Shown: positions 1-11,109 of the stretch, one piece after another
Position numbering within the stretch: the first letter of the stretch is position 1
Layout: the number at the start of each line of letters is the position of its first letter
From: Rhineura floridana
Taxonomy: Eukaryota; Chordata; Lepidosauria; Squamata; Rhineuridae
Assembly: GCF_030035675.1 (NCBI RefSeq)
Contig: NC_084485.1
Span: 92,152,838-92,216,837 of the forward strand
Length of the DNA: 64,000 nucleotides
Direction: 5' to 3'
The notes under the pieces: model-generated
What the model was told of the DNA's origin: nothing
What the model saw: only the letters and a program-made list of their open reading frames with translations
Database searches by the model: none
Made by a program: the position numbers and the translations under genes

Positions 1-30
1 CTTACCATGTATCTTCTAAAACAACAACAC

Positions 31-835
31 TTACCATATATACATTAATATAGGAACATCACACCCACCTTTAGAGAAAAAATAGCGGAGTAGCGCTTTA
101 GCCAGAATCTTGGCCGAGGAAACGGAGGAGCGAATATGAGGGGTCCAGGAGAGTGAAGAATGGAACGTGATCCCCAAGTACTTATATTCCCTGACTTGGG
201 AGATCCTCTGTCTATTAATTCGCCAGACTGGGGTAGAAAGCCTAGAGGAAAAAATCAAAATTTTTGTTTTTGAAAAATTAATGGTTAGAAAATTTTTATC
301 ACAATAGGCCATATAGGCACGGAAAAGCCTTCTAAGGCCTATTTTGGATAAAGACAAAAGAGCCGTATCGTCAGCATAGAGTAATAGGGGGCAGGCATGA
401 TCTGCTATTTTAGGAGGGTGAAAAGTGGTGGAATGGCAATATAGGCTAAGGTCATTTAAATAAAGGTTAAAAAAGGTAGGGGCCAATATGCAGCCCTGTC
501 TCACCCCTCTGGTGACTGAGATGGGGTTGGTAAGGGAGCCATCAGTTCCACACCGAACCCGAAGGGTGGAAGGTTGGTAAAGTTGGAAAATAAGAAATAG
601 AAGTCTTTTATCAATAGTTGTTTGTAGAAGCTTCACCCAAAGCCTATCTCTGGGGATAGAGTCGAAGGCTGATTTGAGATCGATAAAGGCCACATGGAGA
701 CCGTTCCCTAAGGGGCTGGTATATTTTTCCACAAGGTGGTTTAGCAGGGCACAGTGGTCGAGAGTGGATCTAAATTTTCTAAAACCGGCCTGTTCAGGAC
801 CTAAAATGGTCTCCTCCTCAACCCAGACAGTCTAC
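31..835 (-). pseudogene. LINE ORF2, reverse transcriptase palm and thumb part
   Basis: The open stretch 732-31 encodes 233 residues with reverse-transcriptase motifs in order: FIDLKSAFDS (about residues 16-25), RGVRQGCILAP (75-85), the catalytic YADD (119-122) and NFSKTKILIFS downstream. The upstream bases to 835 continue the same protein in this frame (EEETILGPEQAGFRK), so the enzyme is joined to the endonuclease ORF by one frame change near 820. The last residues before the stop at 31 (GGCDVPILMYIW) still resemble the normal continuation after the thumb, but the frame ends there. The enzyme would copy element RNA into DNA at a nicked chromosomal target. It is inactive as it stands because of the frame change and early end. 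Confidence 0.85.
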
Positions 836-2735
836 CATTAAGATATCTAGCATAGAGTTTCCCAACGGTAGAGAGCAAGCTAATAAGTCTAAAGTTCTGG
901 GGGTTATCCTGGGGTCCCTTTTTATAGATGGGGATCACAATAGCATCCAGCCAAGCAGCGGGGATAAGACCAGAGAAGTTTATCCATGTAAAGAGGTTGG
1001 AAAGAAGGGGGGCCCACCATGCTGATTGTGACTTCAAAAGGTCAGAAGGGATAGCATCAGGACCAGGAGCTTTACCAGTCTTCAAGGCTTTGATGAGTGA
1101 GATGATCTCATTCTGCGAGACAGGGGGCCAGGTAGGGAGGTCCAGGCAGTCGAGGCAATTTAACTTATTAGGTGACGAAGATGTAGGCTCCTTGAACAAG
1201 TCAGAAAAGTGTTTTTCCCAGACATAGGGGGGAATATGGCAGGCGACCGGGTTCGAAGAGGACAGGGCATCCGTAACCAGAGCCCAAAAGATATTGGAAT
1301 CGTTAAGTTTGGAGGCATTGATTAGTGCCTTCCACCCAGCAAGAGTGGCTTGCCTCTTTTTAGAAACCAAAAGGGATTTATAGTATCGCTTGGCGGCATA
1401 GTATTCCGTTGGAAGGTAATTGGAATTACTGTTCCTATAGGTGATGTAAATCCTCCTCAGGTTTTTCTTAGCAACAACACAATCATTGTCGAACCAGTGG
1501 GTGGAGCGAAAGGAGCCATGAGACTTTAAGTGGTGGGGGTTGTGTTTTAAAAAAGGGTCCAGGGCAAGGACCAAGTTGGAATAGGCAGCTAATTTGAGTT
1601 GAGGATCTGTAGTATTCATAATACATTCTTTAAGCTCCAGAGCCGGAGGAGATTCTAGAAATCCGGATATCCTGGCAGAAAGGTCCGAAGACCATTTAAT
1701 CCTCCTATGTCTGAGAGAAAAGGAGTTATGATTGTAGATAGGGTTGAGTTTTAAGTGGACCGGCTCCCGGGATGAGAGTGAGAACATTAATGGGAGGTGG
1801 TCACTGTCCAATCTAATACCCACTGTGAAGTAGGCTATGACATTAAATAAAGAAGAGGAAACCAAGACATAGTCGACCACGCTACTGCCCCGGCCCGAAA
1901 TGAAAGTGAATTCGGCACGGTCATCGAACTTGTGGTGGCCATTCAGAATCAACAGGTTAAAACAACCCGCCAAGAGCAGCAGGCGGGTGCCACCATAGTT
2001 CATCTTTTGGTCTTTAGATGACCATACGTGGGAGGACAATAAATCAGTGAGGTCTGTGGCTTCCCAAAGGTTGGAAGAGAATAGGCTGATGTTGTTAGGT
2101 CCTATCCTAGCATTGAAGTCGCCCATGATGATAAGGGGTGTATAAGGGTGGTGCGATTCAATGTCAAGGATATAGGTCTCCAGGGTCTCCCAAGCCACAG
2201 AAACATCCCTCCTGGTCGAAAAGGGGGGGATATAAACATTGATCAAAAGAAAGGATAGGTCGCTAGATTCTAACAAAGCGGCCATAGCCATATTGCCGCA
2301 AGTGGGGAGTTTGGAGAGTGAAACAGCCAAGGAGGTTGCATTAAGGATAGCCAGCCCCGCCCTGGGTCTACCTTTGCCCTTGGGAGAGGCGGCTGGGAGG
2401 TCAATGGAAGAAAAGCCTTCAAGGGTGATTGTATCAATTGCCCAGGTTTCTTGCAAAAAAATCACGTCAAAATTAGTCAAAAAAGATAGCAAATCTGGCG
2501 AGTTGCGCTTGGAAGCCCAGCCAGCTATGTTCCATGACAGAAGATTGAGCGGGGCGTTAGGGCTGTCAAAGTTGGATGAAGGGTGCTGGGGGGGAGGGCA
2601 AAGGGAAAGTAAATCAGGAAAACGAGCTGAAGATTGTCGGTAGAGCGCCTCGGGGTGGAGGGGGCGGGGAGTGAAGCAAGAGTGACTGGAAAGCCATATG
2701 GATGGAGGGGGGGAAATTCGGGTTACCCAGGTCAT
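801..2735 (-). pseudogene. LINE ORF2, apurinic endonuclease plus start of reverse transcriptase
   Basis: This 644-residue open frame shows the exonuclease-endonuclease-phosphatase fold signature: WNIAGW (68-73), QETW (95-98), GDFNAR (205-210) and SDHLPL (311-316). These hold the metal-binding and catalytic Glu, Asp, Asn and His residues of LINE APE endonucleases, which nick the target to prime reverse transcription. From about residue 545 the reverse transcriptase begins (KTGKAPGPDAIPSDLL, then IPIYKKGPQDNPQNFRLISLL). The frame is lost at about 820 and resumes in the neighbouring frame. The N-terminal 60 residues are proline-rich and overlap another open frame (2614-3198) that supplies the rest of the linker, so a second frame change lies near 2650-2735. 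Confidence 0.85.
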
Positions 2736-3198
2736 CAGACGTGGGTGAGGCGGATATAACTAGAGGCACCCCAGGAGTCCGTGTGGTATTCAAAAGACCA
2801 GAAAAGGATTGGAAAGGTGGCTGGGAAATCGGAACCTGGGTTTCCCCTCTGGCCTCGGGGACCCGAATGAGAGTGGCATCGGCCTCAGGTGAGTGCAGAT
2901 CCTCCGTTGGTTTTCCCTCTCTAAAGATGCTGAGTAGATGGTCCTTAAAGCATTCAAGTCTCAGCAAAACATCTAATTGGGCCTGGGGGAGTAACGTGGC
3001 AAAAGAACGGGACACCATAAGCTCATCCCCATTAGGGAAGCCCTCGGGGGTATTGGTGGAGGGGGTAGTATCTGGAGTGCCGACCACGTGGCTCAACTGT
3101 ATTGGGGGTGGGGAAGAAGGGCCAAATGCAGACTGGAATCCTATCAGTGCCCGATCGTTTGGAAATGTCTGATTACTATCCCTTCGGCCTTGCCACAA
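2614..3198 (-). pseudogene. LINE ORF2 N-terminal proline-rich linker
   Basis: A 194-residue open frame of low-complexity, proline- and serine-rich sequence lies directly upstream of the endonuclease frame and overlaps it by about 120 bases. It has no recognised domain. Its place between the end of ORF1 (stop near 3281) and the endonuclease suggests it is the N-terminal extension of ORF2, separated from the endonuclease by one frame change. A separate small ORF is the alternative. Confidence 0.5.
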
Positions 3199-3280
3199 AC
3201 CAGAAATAGGTCGGTCATGGCGGGGGGAGATTGACTTAGGACTGGGGAGAGTAGTTCTAGCAGCTCCTAGGGTGTTGGGC

Positions 3281-5017
3281 TAGAAGACTATTAACGGCCT
3301 GGGGGAGAAATATTTAGAAAGTAACGATGTAACAGGATGCCAAACTTTTGTAGCTTCTCTCTTACATTGTAAATCCGGTTTGCAGTAATCGCGGTGTGGA
3401 AAGTAATGATAAGTCTCCAAGAACGTGAATAAGTGGAAAGATTAACCATGTGGTTGATGTAGCTTATTCGTTGTTTAGCAAGGAGGACCCGACTGAAACA
3501 GGTGTCCAGGAAGGAGATGCTCGGGAAGGAGGGCCGGATGTCAGGATCCTTTTATAATAATAATAATAAAATTTTATTTAATTAGTCGCCAATCTGTCCG
3601 CCTAAGCGGACACTCTGGGCGACGTACACAATATAAATACAATATAAAAACATATGTATATAGCAAATTACAATATTAACAGCAATTCATAAACCATCCT
3701 TCAGTAATACAATATAGAAACCTAACCCACCCCAGAAATCCCATAGGCCTGCCTGAACAGCCAGGTCTTTAAAGCTTGGCGAAAAGCCATCAGGGAGGAG
3801 GTGTGACGAAGGTCAAAAGGAAGTAAGTTCCAGAGGGTGGGGGCCACGATCGAAAAGGCCCTCTCTCTGGTCCGCACCAGTCTAGCTGTTTTCACCGGTG
3901 GGACCGAGAGAAGGTCTTGTGATGACATATGGCAACAAGTTTTCGAGGTTGTAAGACTAAATTCCAGGAAGAGGCACCCCGGAGAGGTGCTCGAGATGGT
4001 GTAGAAGAGATGGATTTCAGCTTTGTCCGAAAGGTGGAGAGAGTTTCCGCCTGCCTGGTGTAGATGTGATGTAGGAGCGGTTGGTTCTTTATCGGCTGAG
4101 AGAAACTCGTCCTAGTCGGATCAGGCTTAGGAGGATGTCTTGTGGGGTTATACGCCGTGGCTGAGTCCTTCCCCACACAAGCTGCCCGAGGGCTTAGAGA
4201 TTGATGGTCAGACCGGCTGTTTTCCTTGGGAGAGATCTGCTGAGAGAGGGTTTTCTTGTAGTCGATACCATGATGGTGCAGGATTGTCAAAGGGGAGTTA
4301 GATGAAGAGTCCAGAAGGTTGAATAAGGGCTTGAAATTCATTTTCTTGCCTGGGTTAAATTTGGCATTCTTAATATTCTTGGGTTTTTTGGCTCTTGTGG
4401 AGATCAGCTTGTGAGGTCTAGAAGCCTTGGGGGCCCTCCTGGGGGCCGGCTTGGTGGAGCTTGAACAAGTAATCGAACTAACTGGCTGGCCTAGGTCACT
4501 GGACTTACTGCTTAAAAGTAGACCCATAGCCTGGACGAGTGTTGTCAATAGGCTGTTAGTTTCAGCAATGTACACTTTAATCAAAGACAATTCATCCAGC
4601 ATTAAGTCATCTCTGGGCAGCAGGGGCGGGTTGTAGGTCTGCAACATTCTGTAAAGAAGGCGTCCCATGTATGGATTGTGTAATCAAAGATGGTGTTGAA
4701 AGTTCCTGCGATTCATGTAATGAGTCAAGGGTTAACAGATCAGTGGGGATATCACCCCCTGACAAGAAAGGAGAGCAATTGAAGCCTGCATCCAAAAGCT
4801 CCTCTGCTAGGTTTTGAGAGTGGGAAAGTTCACTCACCAGCTGTTTTGGGAGTTGGTGATCTAGAGACCACTCTAGCGTCTCTCCTTCCAAGGAGTTTGA
4901 CTTGGGGGGGAAGTACTGTGTTATCATGGGTTGTTGGCAATTCTCCTCCCCCCCCAAGTAAGCCCATTTCTCTGCATTTCTGTCTTGTAAAGACCATTTT
5001 AGACCCCCAAAATTCAA
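3281..5017 (-). pseudogene. LINE ORF1 (nucleic-acid-binding-like), interrupted by L2 insertion
   Basis: ORF1 starts with an ATG at 5017 (MNFGGLKWSLQ) and stays open to 4607. It continues in another frame from about 4668 to about 3930, and then again beyond the L2 insertion from about 3549 to a stop near 3281 (ends SPRPLIVF). The middle part is rich in basic and proline/serine residues (PAPRRAPKASRPHKLISTR), as expected for an RNA-binding LINE ORF1. The final 90 residues (RSWRLIITFHTAITANRIYN, then VREKLQKFGILLHRYFL) look like a folded C-terminal domain. One frame change plus the L2 insertion disrupt it. Assignment rests on position and composition; no zinc knuckle or named domain was recognised. 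Confidence 0.6.
3551..3915 (-). mobile_element. L2-type LINE, 3' end, nested in LINE ORF1
   Basis: On the minus strand this encodes the C-terminus of an L2 ORF2 (LLSVPPVKTARLVRTRERAF, then WNLLPFDLRH) followed by an AT-rich 3' UTR and a tail ending in ATT repeats. The tail contains the hairpin-like 3' motif around 3590-3625 (gtcgcc...ggcgac). The same subtype is seen at 46085-46512. It interrupts ORF1 of the surrounding LINE, whose protein frame continues on both sides. No convincing target duplication was found. Confidence 0.8.
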
Positions 5018-5395
5018 TTATCAGGTGAGGGGGAGTAAGGAAAGAGCAGACGGCTCAGCCAGAGCAAGTAAGTGAGATACTATTGACGTGATTACACTCT
5101 GTTATTCAGGAAAGCAAACATTGTAGCTGCCGATCCTCAAGGAAATTCAGACGCAGACAGATTGGCAGTTGGCAGGAAACTCCAGCGTCTTATCTAGTCT
5201 TAAAGGTTAGTGATAAGCCTCCAAAAGATGTAGGAGTCTATAACATATTCATGCGAGGCAGCAATGTATCCAGCAGGGCAACAGGAATTCGGGCAATGCA
5301 GAGAATAAAAGGAGAAGCCGATAAAAGTAAAGCTGAATCAAGAGAAGACTAAAACACGTCTTACCATGGCGGCTGCTCAGCCGGAAGTCATAGCG

Positions 5396-5655
5396 ATAAT
5401 GATGTTAAGATGATCTTAACATTTCCCCCCTCCTTGTCAACTAGATTAGATTAGGCAGAGGGCCGCATGAGATTAGACCGAGGGCCACAGTTACCCATCC
5501 CTGCTCAAAAGCTCCATTGTCTGCCAATTACCTTTCTGTCAAGAGAACATGGGTCCTTCTAACTTTAGGTACTCCTAGATTTTTCACTGTCTTCTTGGCC
5601 TTTCTCCTCCTCAACTTTAAGGCCCAAATCAACTCTTCCCACAGTTTATGCTTTC
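5396..5655. other. No recognisable feature
   Basis: AT-balanced non-coding DNA between the 5' end of the LINE and the SINE. A short palindrome (arms atgttaagat / atcttaacat around 5402-5422) sits at the LINE 5' boundary. Confidence 0.4.
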
Positions 5656-5670
5656 TTTAAGCCTTTGGAG

Positions 5671-6058
5671 AAGCTGGTATAGCACAGTGGGAAGGAGAGC
5701 CTGGCTGGGAGTCCAGAGTCTGTGAGTTCAAATCCCCACTCGTGTCTCCTGGGTGTAACCGGCCAGCTAAAGATCACCCCACAGTGAGTGGCTCAGGGGT
5801 TATGTGCCCTGACACCTGTGCGGCCGTGGGCAAGCTGCATAGTCCCAAAGAGCCCAGTTGCCCCCCAGTTGGCAGTTGCGGACAAGGAAGGGGCTGGCTT
5901 ATGCAGCTGTGGCAAGCTGAGCAGGCCCTAGCCAGCTGGGGAAGACTAGCCTCAGAAGGAGGCAATGGTAAACCCCCTCTGAATACCGCTTACCATGAAA
6001 ACCCTATTCATAGGGTAGCTATAAGTCAGGGTTGACTTGAAGGCAGTTCATTTCCATT
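5671..6058 (+). mobile_element. tRNA-headed SINE, long composite variant, with 15-bp target duplication
   Basis: The element has a tRNA-like head (tggtatagcacagtggg; B-box-like gagttcaaatccccactc) and the tail seen in the other SINEs of this window (ggcaatggtaaaccccctc, ending cttgaaggcagttcatttcc). Between them is about 130 bases of extra sequence that the other copies lack. It is flanked by perfect copies of TTTAAGCCTTTGGAG at 5656-5670 and 6059-6073, which marks retroposition by target-primed reverse transcription. SINEs of this type carry no protein and depend on a LINE partner. Confidence 0.85.
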
Positions 6059-6073
6059 TTTAAGCCTTTGGAG

Positions 6074-7340
6074 TGGTTGGCATTCGCATTGTGGCTCAAG
6101 GTTTGCCTTTTCCCCTTCTATCGTTAAATAGAGGCAGGACTCCATGCTCTGAGATTCAGACTCTGGACAGGCTTGGACAATCTACTTGCATGAGAATGCT
6201 CTTGAAGGATTACTTATTCGTTATTATATTATTTTGTTTTAAATATTTCTAAACTGCCCTTCATTAGAAGAACCCAGGGCAATGTACAAAAGTGCAAATA
6301 AGACTTCATCCAACATAGGGATACAATAACAAAAAACTAAGAAACACAGACAAGATCAAAAGCCGGATTTAGAAAAGCATAAAACTAAGGAGCAAAGAAG
6401 ATAGTTCTGAATAAAACATTTTAAAATGCCTGGGTCAGCTGAGGTCAGAATGGCAGTTTCTTTCATGCCATAGTTCTGGAATGAAGCACTGCTATAGAAA
6501 ATCTAATAAGACACAACATTCCTGACATTTCATCACCTGCTTGAGGAACAGCAGTTGTCAGGGACCAGGAGTCAGTCCCCTTCAGGTGATGAAGCAGAGG
6601 ACTCTGAAACAGAAGGGGGGGGAGAGAAACATACAGGGCACACCCCAGAAGCATTGCTACCAGAGGAGCCTGGTGTCTAGTGTCATCAGACATTATAGCC
6701 AGCCTGATTGATTGGAGACAAGTGCCACTGTGTTCATAATTTAATGGAATTGTCTACTAAATATATAAAAGCAGTGTAACAATTTGGGAGAAACCTAAAA
6801 AAAATATGTTTTCTAAAATAAATCAAGTCATTAAATATAATGAAGAAAACAGAAGTCCAGATTATATAATTATGTAGGAAAGGACGTTAGGAGAGGAACT
6901 CCCAGAAAGCCTTTGTAAATGTGTTTGTTCAAAGATATATAGTTATACTATTTCTGGAGTAGCCTTGATGTGCTATGGCTAGGGTGACCTGATATAAGAA
7001 GTAGGTTTAGTCCTCCCCCCAAAGGTGTCCTTAAGTGTACTCTTTCCATTTGTCTTTTATGTATACTGTAGGTTGCCATTCACTCATGGGAAAAATACAG
7101 TTGTGTACTTGGGGCTGCTGTTGAGTGGGGACATTTAGGTTCCAGTTTTTATTTATCACCAGCATTGCATTTTTATTTTCATCCCATTAACTTCTGCAGG
7201 GTCTTTTAAAAGAAGTTTCTGAAGTCTGAAAGAAGAACAAAACTTCAATCATTCCTCTCACAACAGATTCACTTCTTCCTCCATAGATCTTTTTGCCATT
7301 ATCATTCCAGTAGATAGAATAGGTGACCCTGTTGAAGTCC
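6074..7340. other. Mostly unrecognised DNA with an old L2 tail
   Basis: About 6210-6480 resembles a minus-strand L2 3' end (aaactgcccttcattagaagaacccagggcaatgtac in two parts, then AT-rich UTR). The rest shows no gene, RNA or clear repeat by eye. Confidence 0.4.
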
Positions 7341-10165
7341 TTGTTATGCTATGAAACAATGTGACACATCAGGCTCTTAACATGGTTTCCCCTGAGAGCC
7401 CTCTCCGGCATTGTGGAGCCCAGTATGCACCACGGTACACCAGCGAGCTAAGGGCAATGAAACAGGCTGGATGACGGCTAGAGCGCATGTGGAGAAAGAT
7501 CAGGCATGAGTAAAACATCATAACCGCACCTACTGTGTGGCAGTGAGGGCGGCGAAGAAGGTCCACTTCTCTGCCTCCATTGCATCCTCAAGTAGCCATC
7601 CAGTGGAGCTTTTACATATTGTCAGGGATCTGTTGATATCAACTCCAGGAAGTTTTAGAGCCTTTGGAGGCCCACTGTGGATTGTTTGCAAGGCACTTTG
7701 AGGGTAAAGTTGCTCGCCTCCATAGCAATCTTGATGCCCCATCTACATCTGCTATAGTCTCCAGTGAGGTGTCCATTGCAACCTCTGCTGCAACTTCTTG
7801 GGATCAGTTTTACCTGATGTGGCTTGATGATGTGGACAAGTTGCTTGCAACAATGTGGTCAGCAATGTGTCCTCTCAACTCTTGCCGTTCTTAGCTTATT
7901 AAAGCTTGCCGAGGGGGTATGACCAAGTGAATCCAGGGTGTGGTCAATGCATCTTTGTGGGAGGGAGTGGTCCCAGCCACCCTGAAAGGGGCGATGATCC
8001 TACCTCTCCTGAAAAAGCCCACCCTGGACCCATTGGTTTGTGATAACTACCGCCTGATTGCAAATGTTCCCTTTTTAGGGAAGGTGATTGAGAGGGTTGT
8101 GGCGCAGCAATTGCAAGTACTCTTGGATGAAACAGATTATCTTGATCCATTCCAATCTGGGTTCAGGCCTGGTTATGGGACTGAATTGGCCTTGGTTGCC
8201 CTGATTTATTGGGAGAAGGACAGGGGGAGTGTGACCCTGTTATTCTTACTTGATCTCTCAGCGGCTTTTGATATCATTGACCATAGTATCCTTCTATTCC
8301 AACTTGGTGAGATGGGTATCAGTGGTACTGTTTTACAATAGTTCTGATCCTATCTCCAAGGTCATTTTTATTTATTTATTTTATTTATATCCCACCCTTT
8401 CTCCCAGCAGGAGCCCATTTTCAGAGAACAGCATTGGGCAATTGTCTTTTGGTCCCCTGGCAGTTGAGCTGTGGGGTGCCACAGGGTACCATCTTGTCCC
8501 CGATGCTGTTTAACATCTATATGAAGCTCCTGGGAGTGGTCATCAGATTTGGCATGAGGTGTCAGCAGTATGCTGATTATATCCAGCTCTATTTCTCTGT
8601 AACATCTGAGCCAGGAGATGCCATGCAAGCCCTGGACCCAGGGCCAGTTCTAAAGGGCGGCCAGGTGGGGCACTGGCCCAAGGGCCCCTGGACTCAGGGG
8701 CCCCTCCACTCCCCTTGCACGATCCGTGGCAGTAGCCGCAGATTGCAGGAGAGGAGGAGCTTCCGAGCTGCCCGCCATCCCCCCGCTTCACCTACCTTTC
8801 TCTCTGCTGTTTTTTGCTGTGCGCACAGGGTTGCCATCAATCAAGATGGCGGGCTGAGGTTTCCGTAAGGGACTGAAGCCTCTGCCGCCATCTTGGTTGA
8901 TGGCAGCAATGCGCATGTGTGCGTGCCATCAACTAAGATGGCGGCAGAGGCTTCAGCCCCTTACAGAAACCTCGGCCGCCATCTTGATTGATGGCAGCCT
9001 TGTACATGCAGTGCGCGCAGCCGCGAAAACAGCAGAGAAAGGTAAGTGAAGCGGGGGGGATGGCGGGCGGCTCTGAAGCTCCTGTCCTGCAATCCGCAGC
9101 TCCTGCTGCAGATCATGGAATGGGAGTGGAGGGGCCCGGGGCAGGCTGGTGCCCAAGAGCCCCGGCATGCCTGGAGCTGGCCCTGCCTGGACCAGTGCCT
9201 GGACTTGGTGATGGACTGGATTAGGGCCAATAAATTGAGTCTGAATCCTAGCAAGATGGAGGCACTATGGCTTGGTGGTTCCCAAGTTCAGATGATTGGT
9301 TAATTGCCTGCTTTGGATGGAGTACTCCCTCTGAAAGAGCAGGTTTGTACTCTGGGGGTGCTCATGGATCCATCTTTGTCGCTAGAGGTCCAGGTGACCT
9401 CAGTGACTAGGAGTGCCTTTTACCAGCTATGGCTGGAAAAACAGCTGTGGCCCTTTCTGGACCTGAATAGCCTGACCACTGTTGTCCATGCACTGATAAC
9501 CTCCAGGCTGGATTACTGTAATGCACTCTATGTGGGGCTGCCCTTGAGGTTGGTCCAGAAGCTGCAGGGGCAGGGTATTACCAGCATGTTACACTGTTGC
9601 TGAAAGAATTGTACTGGCTGCCCCTTAGCTTCCGGGCCAAGTTCAAGGTTCTAGTTTTGGTGTACAAAGCCCTATGCAGCTTGGGACCAGGATACCTGGA
9701 AAGATTGTTTTACCCCTTACATATCTAGTAGATCACTATGTAGTACAGGTGAGGGCCTCCTGCAGATAGCATCTTATAAGGAGGTCCGTTCTGAATAACA
9801 TAGGACTTTAGTGTTGTGGCACTGACACTTTGGAATTCCCTCCCCTTAAATATTAGGCGCCACCTCTGTTATCTCTTTGGCACCTATTGAAGCCATTCCT
9901 CTTTCAACAAACCTTTTAAATACAAACCTTATCCCAGTCTGTGTTTGTGCTAGAATTGATTTTTAAGATGTTTTTGAAGTTGTTTTTTAAATATGTTTTT
10001 AAGATGTTTTGTTTTAGTATGTTTTTAAATATGTTTTGTTTTAATATGTTTTAAAGTCTTTTGTTTTTAAGATGCTTTAAAGTTATTTTAGTGTTTTTAT
10101 TTGCCCCCTGGGCTCCTTCTGGAAGGAAGGGCAGGAGAGAAATCTAATAAACCAACCAACAAACC
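7340..10165 (+). mobile_element. L2-type LINE, 5' truncated and degraded
   Basis: Plus-strand L2 coding sequence begins near 7340 downstream of where the endonuclease would be. It includes the reverse transcriptase motifs DNYRLIANVPFLGKVIERVV (about 8040-8100), [57 protein letters not shown] (about 8470-8527) and QQYADYIQLYF, in which the usual YADD is YADY. After a MITE insertion the C-terminal part resumes (MDWIRANKLSLNPSKMEALW; SRLDYCNALYVGLP). The 3' UTR ends near 10165 in ctaataaaccaaccaac. Several stops and frame changes make it non-functional. A 55-base piece of another L2 tail lies at about 8365-8420. Confidence 0.85.
8639..9185. mobile_element. Palindromic hAT-like MITE inserted in L2
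   Basis: A 547-bp GC-rich fold-back element. The left end CAGGGCCAGTTCTAAAGG and the right end (reverse complement CAGGGCCAGCTCCAGG) match over the first bases. The two halves are long imperfect inverted repeats, including the motif gccgccatcttg and its complement caagatggcgg near the centre. The 8-bp target duplication CCTGGACC lies at 8631-8638 and 9186-9193, the length made by hAT transposases. It encodes no transposase. A diverged relative lies at 19883-20350. Confidence 0.88.
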
Positions 10166-10960
10166 TGTAGCTCGTTCTCTTTTCTGTTTGCAAGAGATAA
10201 GTGCTATAAACTAGTCTCTAAAGAAAAGGTTACCCATGACTACTACTACTTTTATTGCTATTAAATATTGCCATGTGATTGTAGAAGTAAGAGAAAGGGC
10301 GCTGCACCAGCAAGAGAACTAAGGAAAGCAGGTAGTTTCATTACTTCTGTACAAGTAAGACCACCTGCCTGGGACTGCTAGATATAACTGCCTGTTACAA
10401 CTTACAGTTCATCACTTCATTGTGGCATTATATCATCTCTCTTTGTCTCCTTGGTCTTTTTCCTCCATTTCCCTTGCTTTCTATATCACTGTCTATATAT
10501 TTATAAACCTGAGGGGAAGACTTGTGTCTCATTTTCATTTATGGCAAAAATGGAGAATGTGTGGCCTTCCAGATGCTGCTAGACTACAAATCCCATCATA
10601 CGTGGATATTGGCCATGCTTGTTGGGGATGATTTATGGAAAACACTTGCCACCAGTGCTGTATTGAATTCTGCTTGATGTGATGAACCATGTTAGGAGAC
10701 AAAGGTTTGCCTGAAAAAAATAATATAACTACCATGAATGAATATATAAATAATATTTGTTACTATTGGGTGCTAAGTGTTACATAGAATGCACCTGTTA
10801 GCAGACTCTGCTGAAAGGGCTCACTGTGATGGGGTGAAGTAAAAAAATGGTGGAGGGAATGGAGAGTCAGGTGGTAGTGGAGGTATAGGTAAGGTAAAGT
10901 GAGGCAAGGGTAGATTTTTATCTGTTATTACTGACTTAGAAATTAGGCCATGTTGGTTTT
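10166..10960. other. Unrecognised DNA with one MITE half
   Basis: About 10545-10640 (gtggccttccagatgctgct, then cccatcata) matches one half of the short hAT-like MITE family seen at 17142 and 41289. Nothing else was recognised. Confidence 0.4.
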
Positions 10961-10974
10961 TAGTACTGAATTAT

Positions 10975-11105
10975 TAGCCTGGCGTGTGGCCCTGCAGATG
11001 TTGTTGGATTCTAACTCCTGCCCCAACCACTGGCCATGGTGGCTGGGTCTGATGGGAGTTGGAGTCCACCAACATCTAGAAAGCCACAGGTTTCCCATCT
11101 ATGGT
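10975..11105. mobile_element. Short fold-back hAT-like MITE
   Basis: Inverted-repeat halves gtggccctgcagatgttgtt and the complement of aacatctagaaagccacagg flank a central gccatggtggct. It is the same family as 17142-17279 and 41289-41423, degraded. Ends are approximate. Confidence 0.6.
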
Positions 11106-11109
11106 TTAG

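Larger units (their letters stand above)
1..5395 (-). mobile_element. APE-type non-LTR retrotransposon (LINE), near full length, cut by window edge
   Basis: A minus-strand LINE runs from a 5' end near 5395 to beyond position 1. In order it shows a non-coding leader (about 5395-5020), an ORF1 region (5017-3281, interrupted by an L2 tail at about 3551-3915), and an ORF2 with a proline-rich linker, an apurinic-type endonuclease and a reverse transcriptase. The endonuclease class plus an ORF1 without zinc knuckles in the readable part fits the jockey/I supergroup. A Vingi-like assignment is possible but not proven. It is clearly different from the L2 and CR1 copies elsewhere in the window. The reading frames are open over long stretches with only a few frame changes, so the copy is fairly young. 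The 3' end lies outside the window. Confidence 0.85.

Noticed and set aside
2239-3172. Plus-strand open frames of 134 and 156 codons
   Set aside because: They are antisense shadows of the LINE ORF2 endonuclease and linker.
8953-9303. Open frames in the GC-rich palindromic MITE
   Set aside because: Frames occur on both strands because of the inverted arms; no transposase motif.
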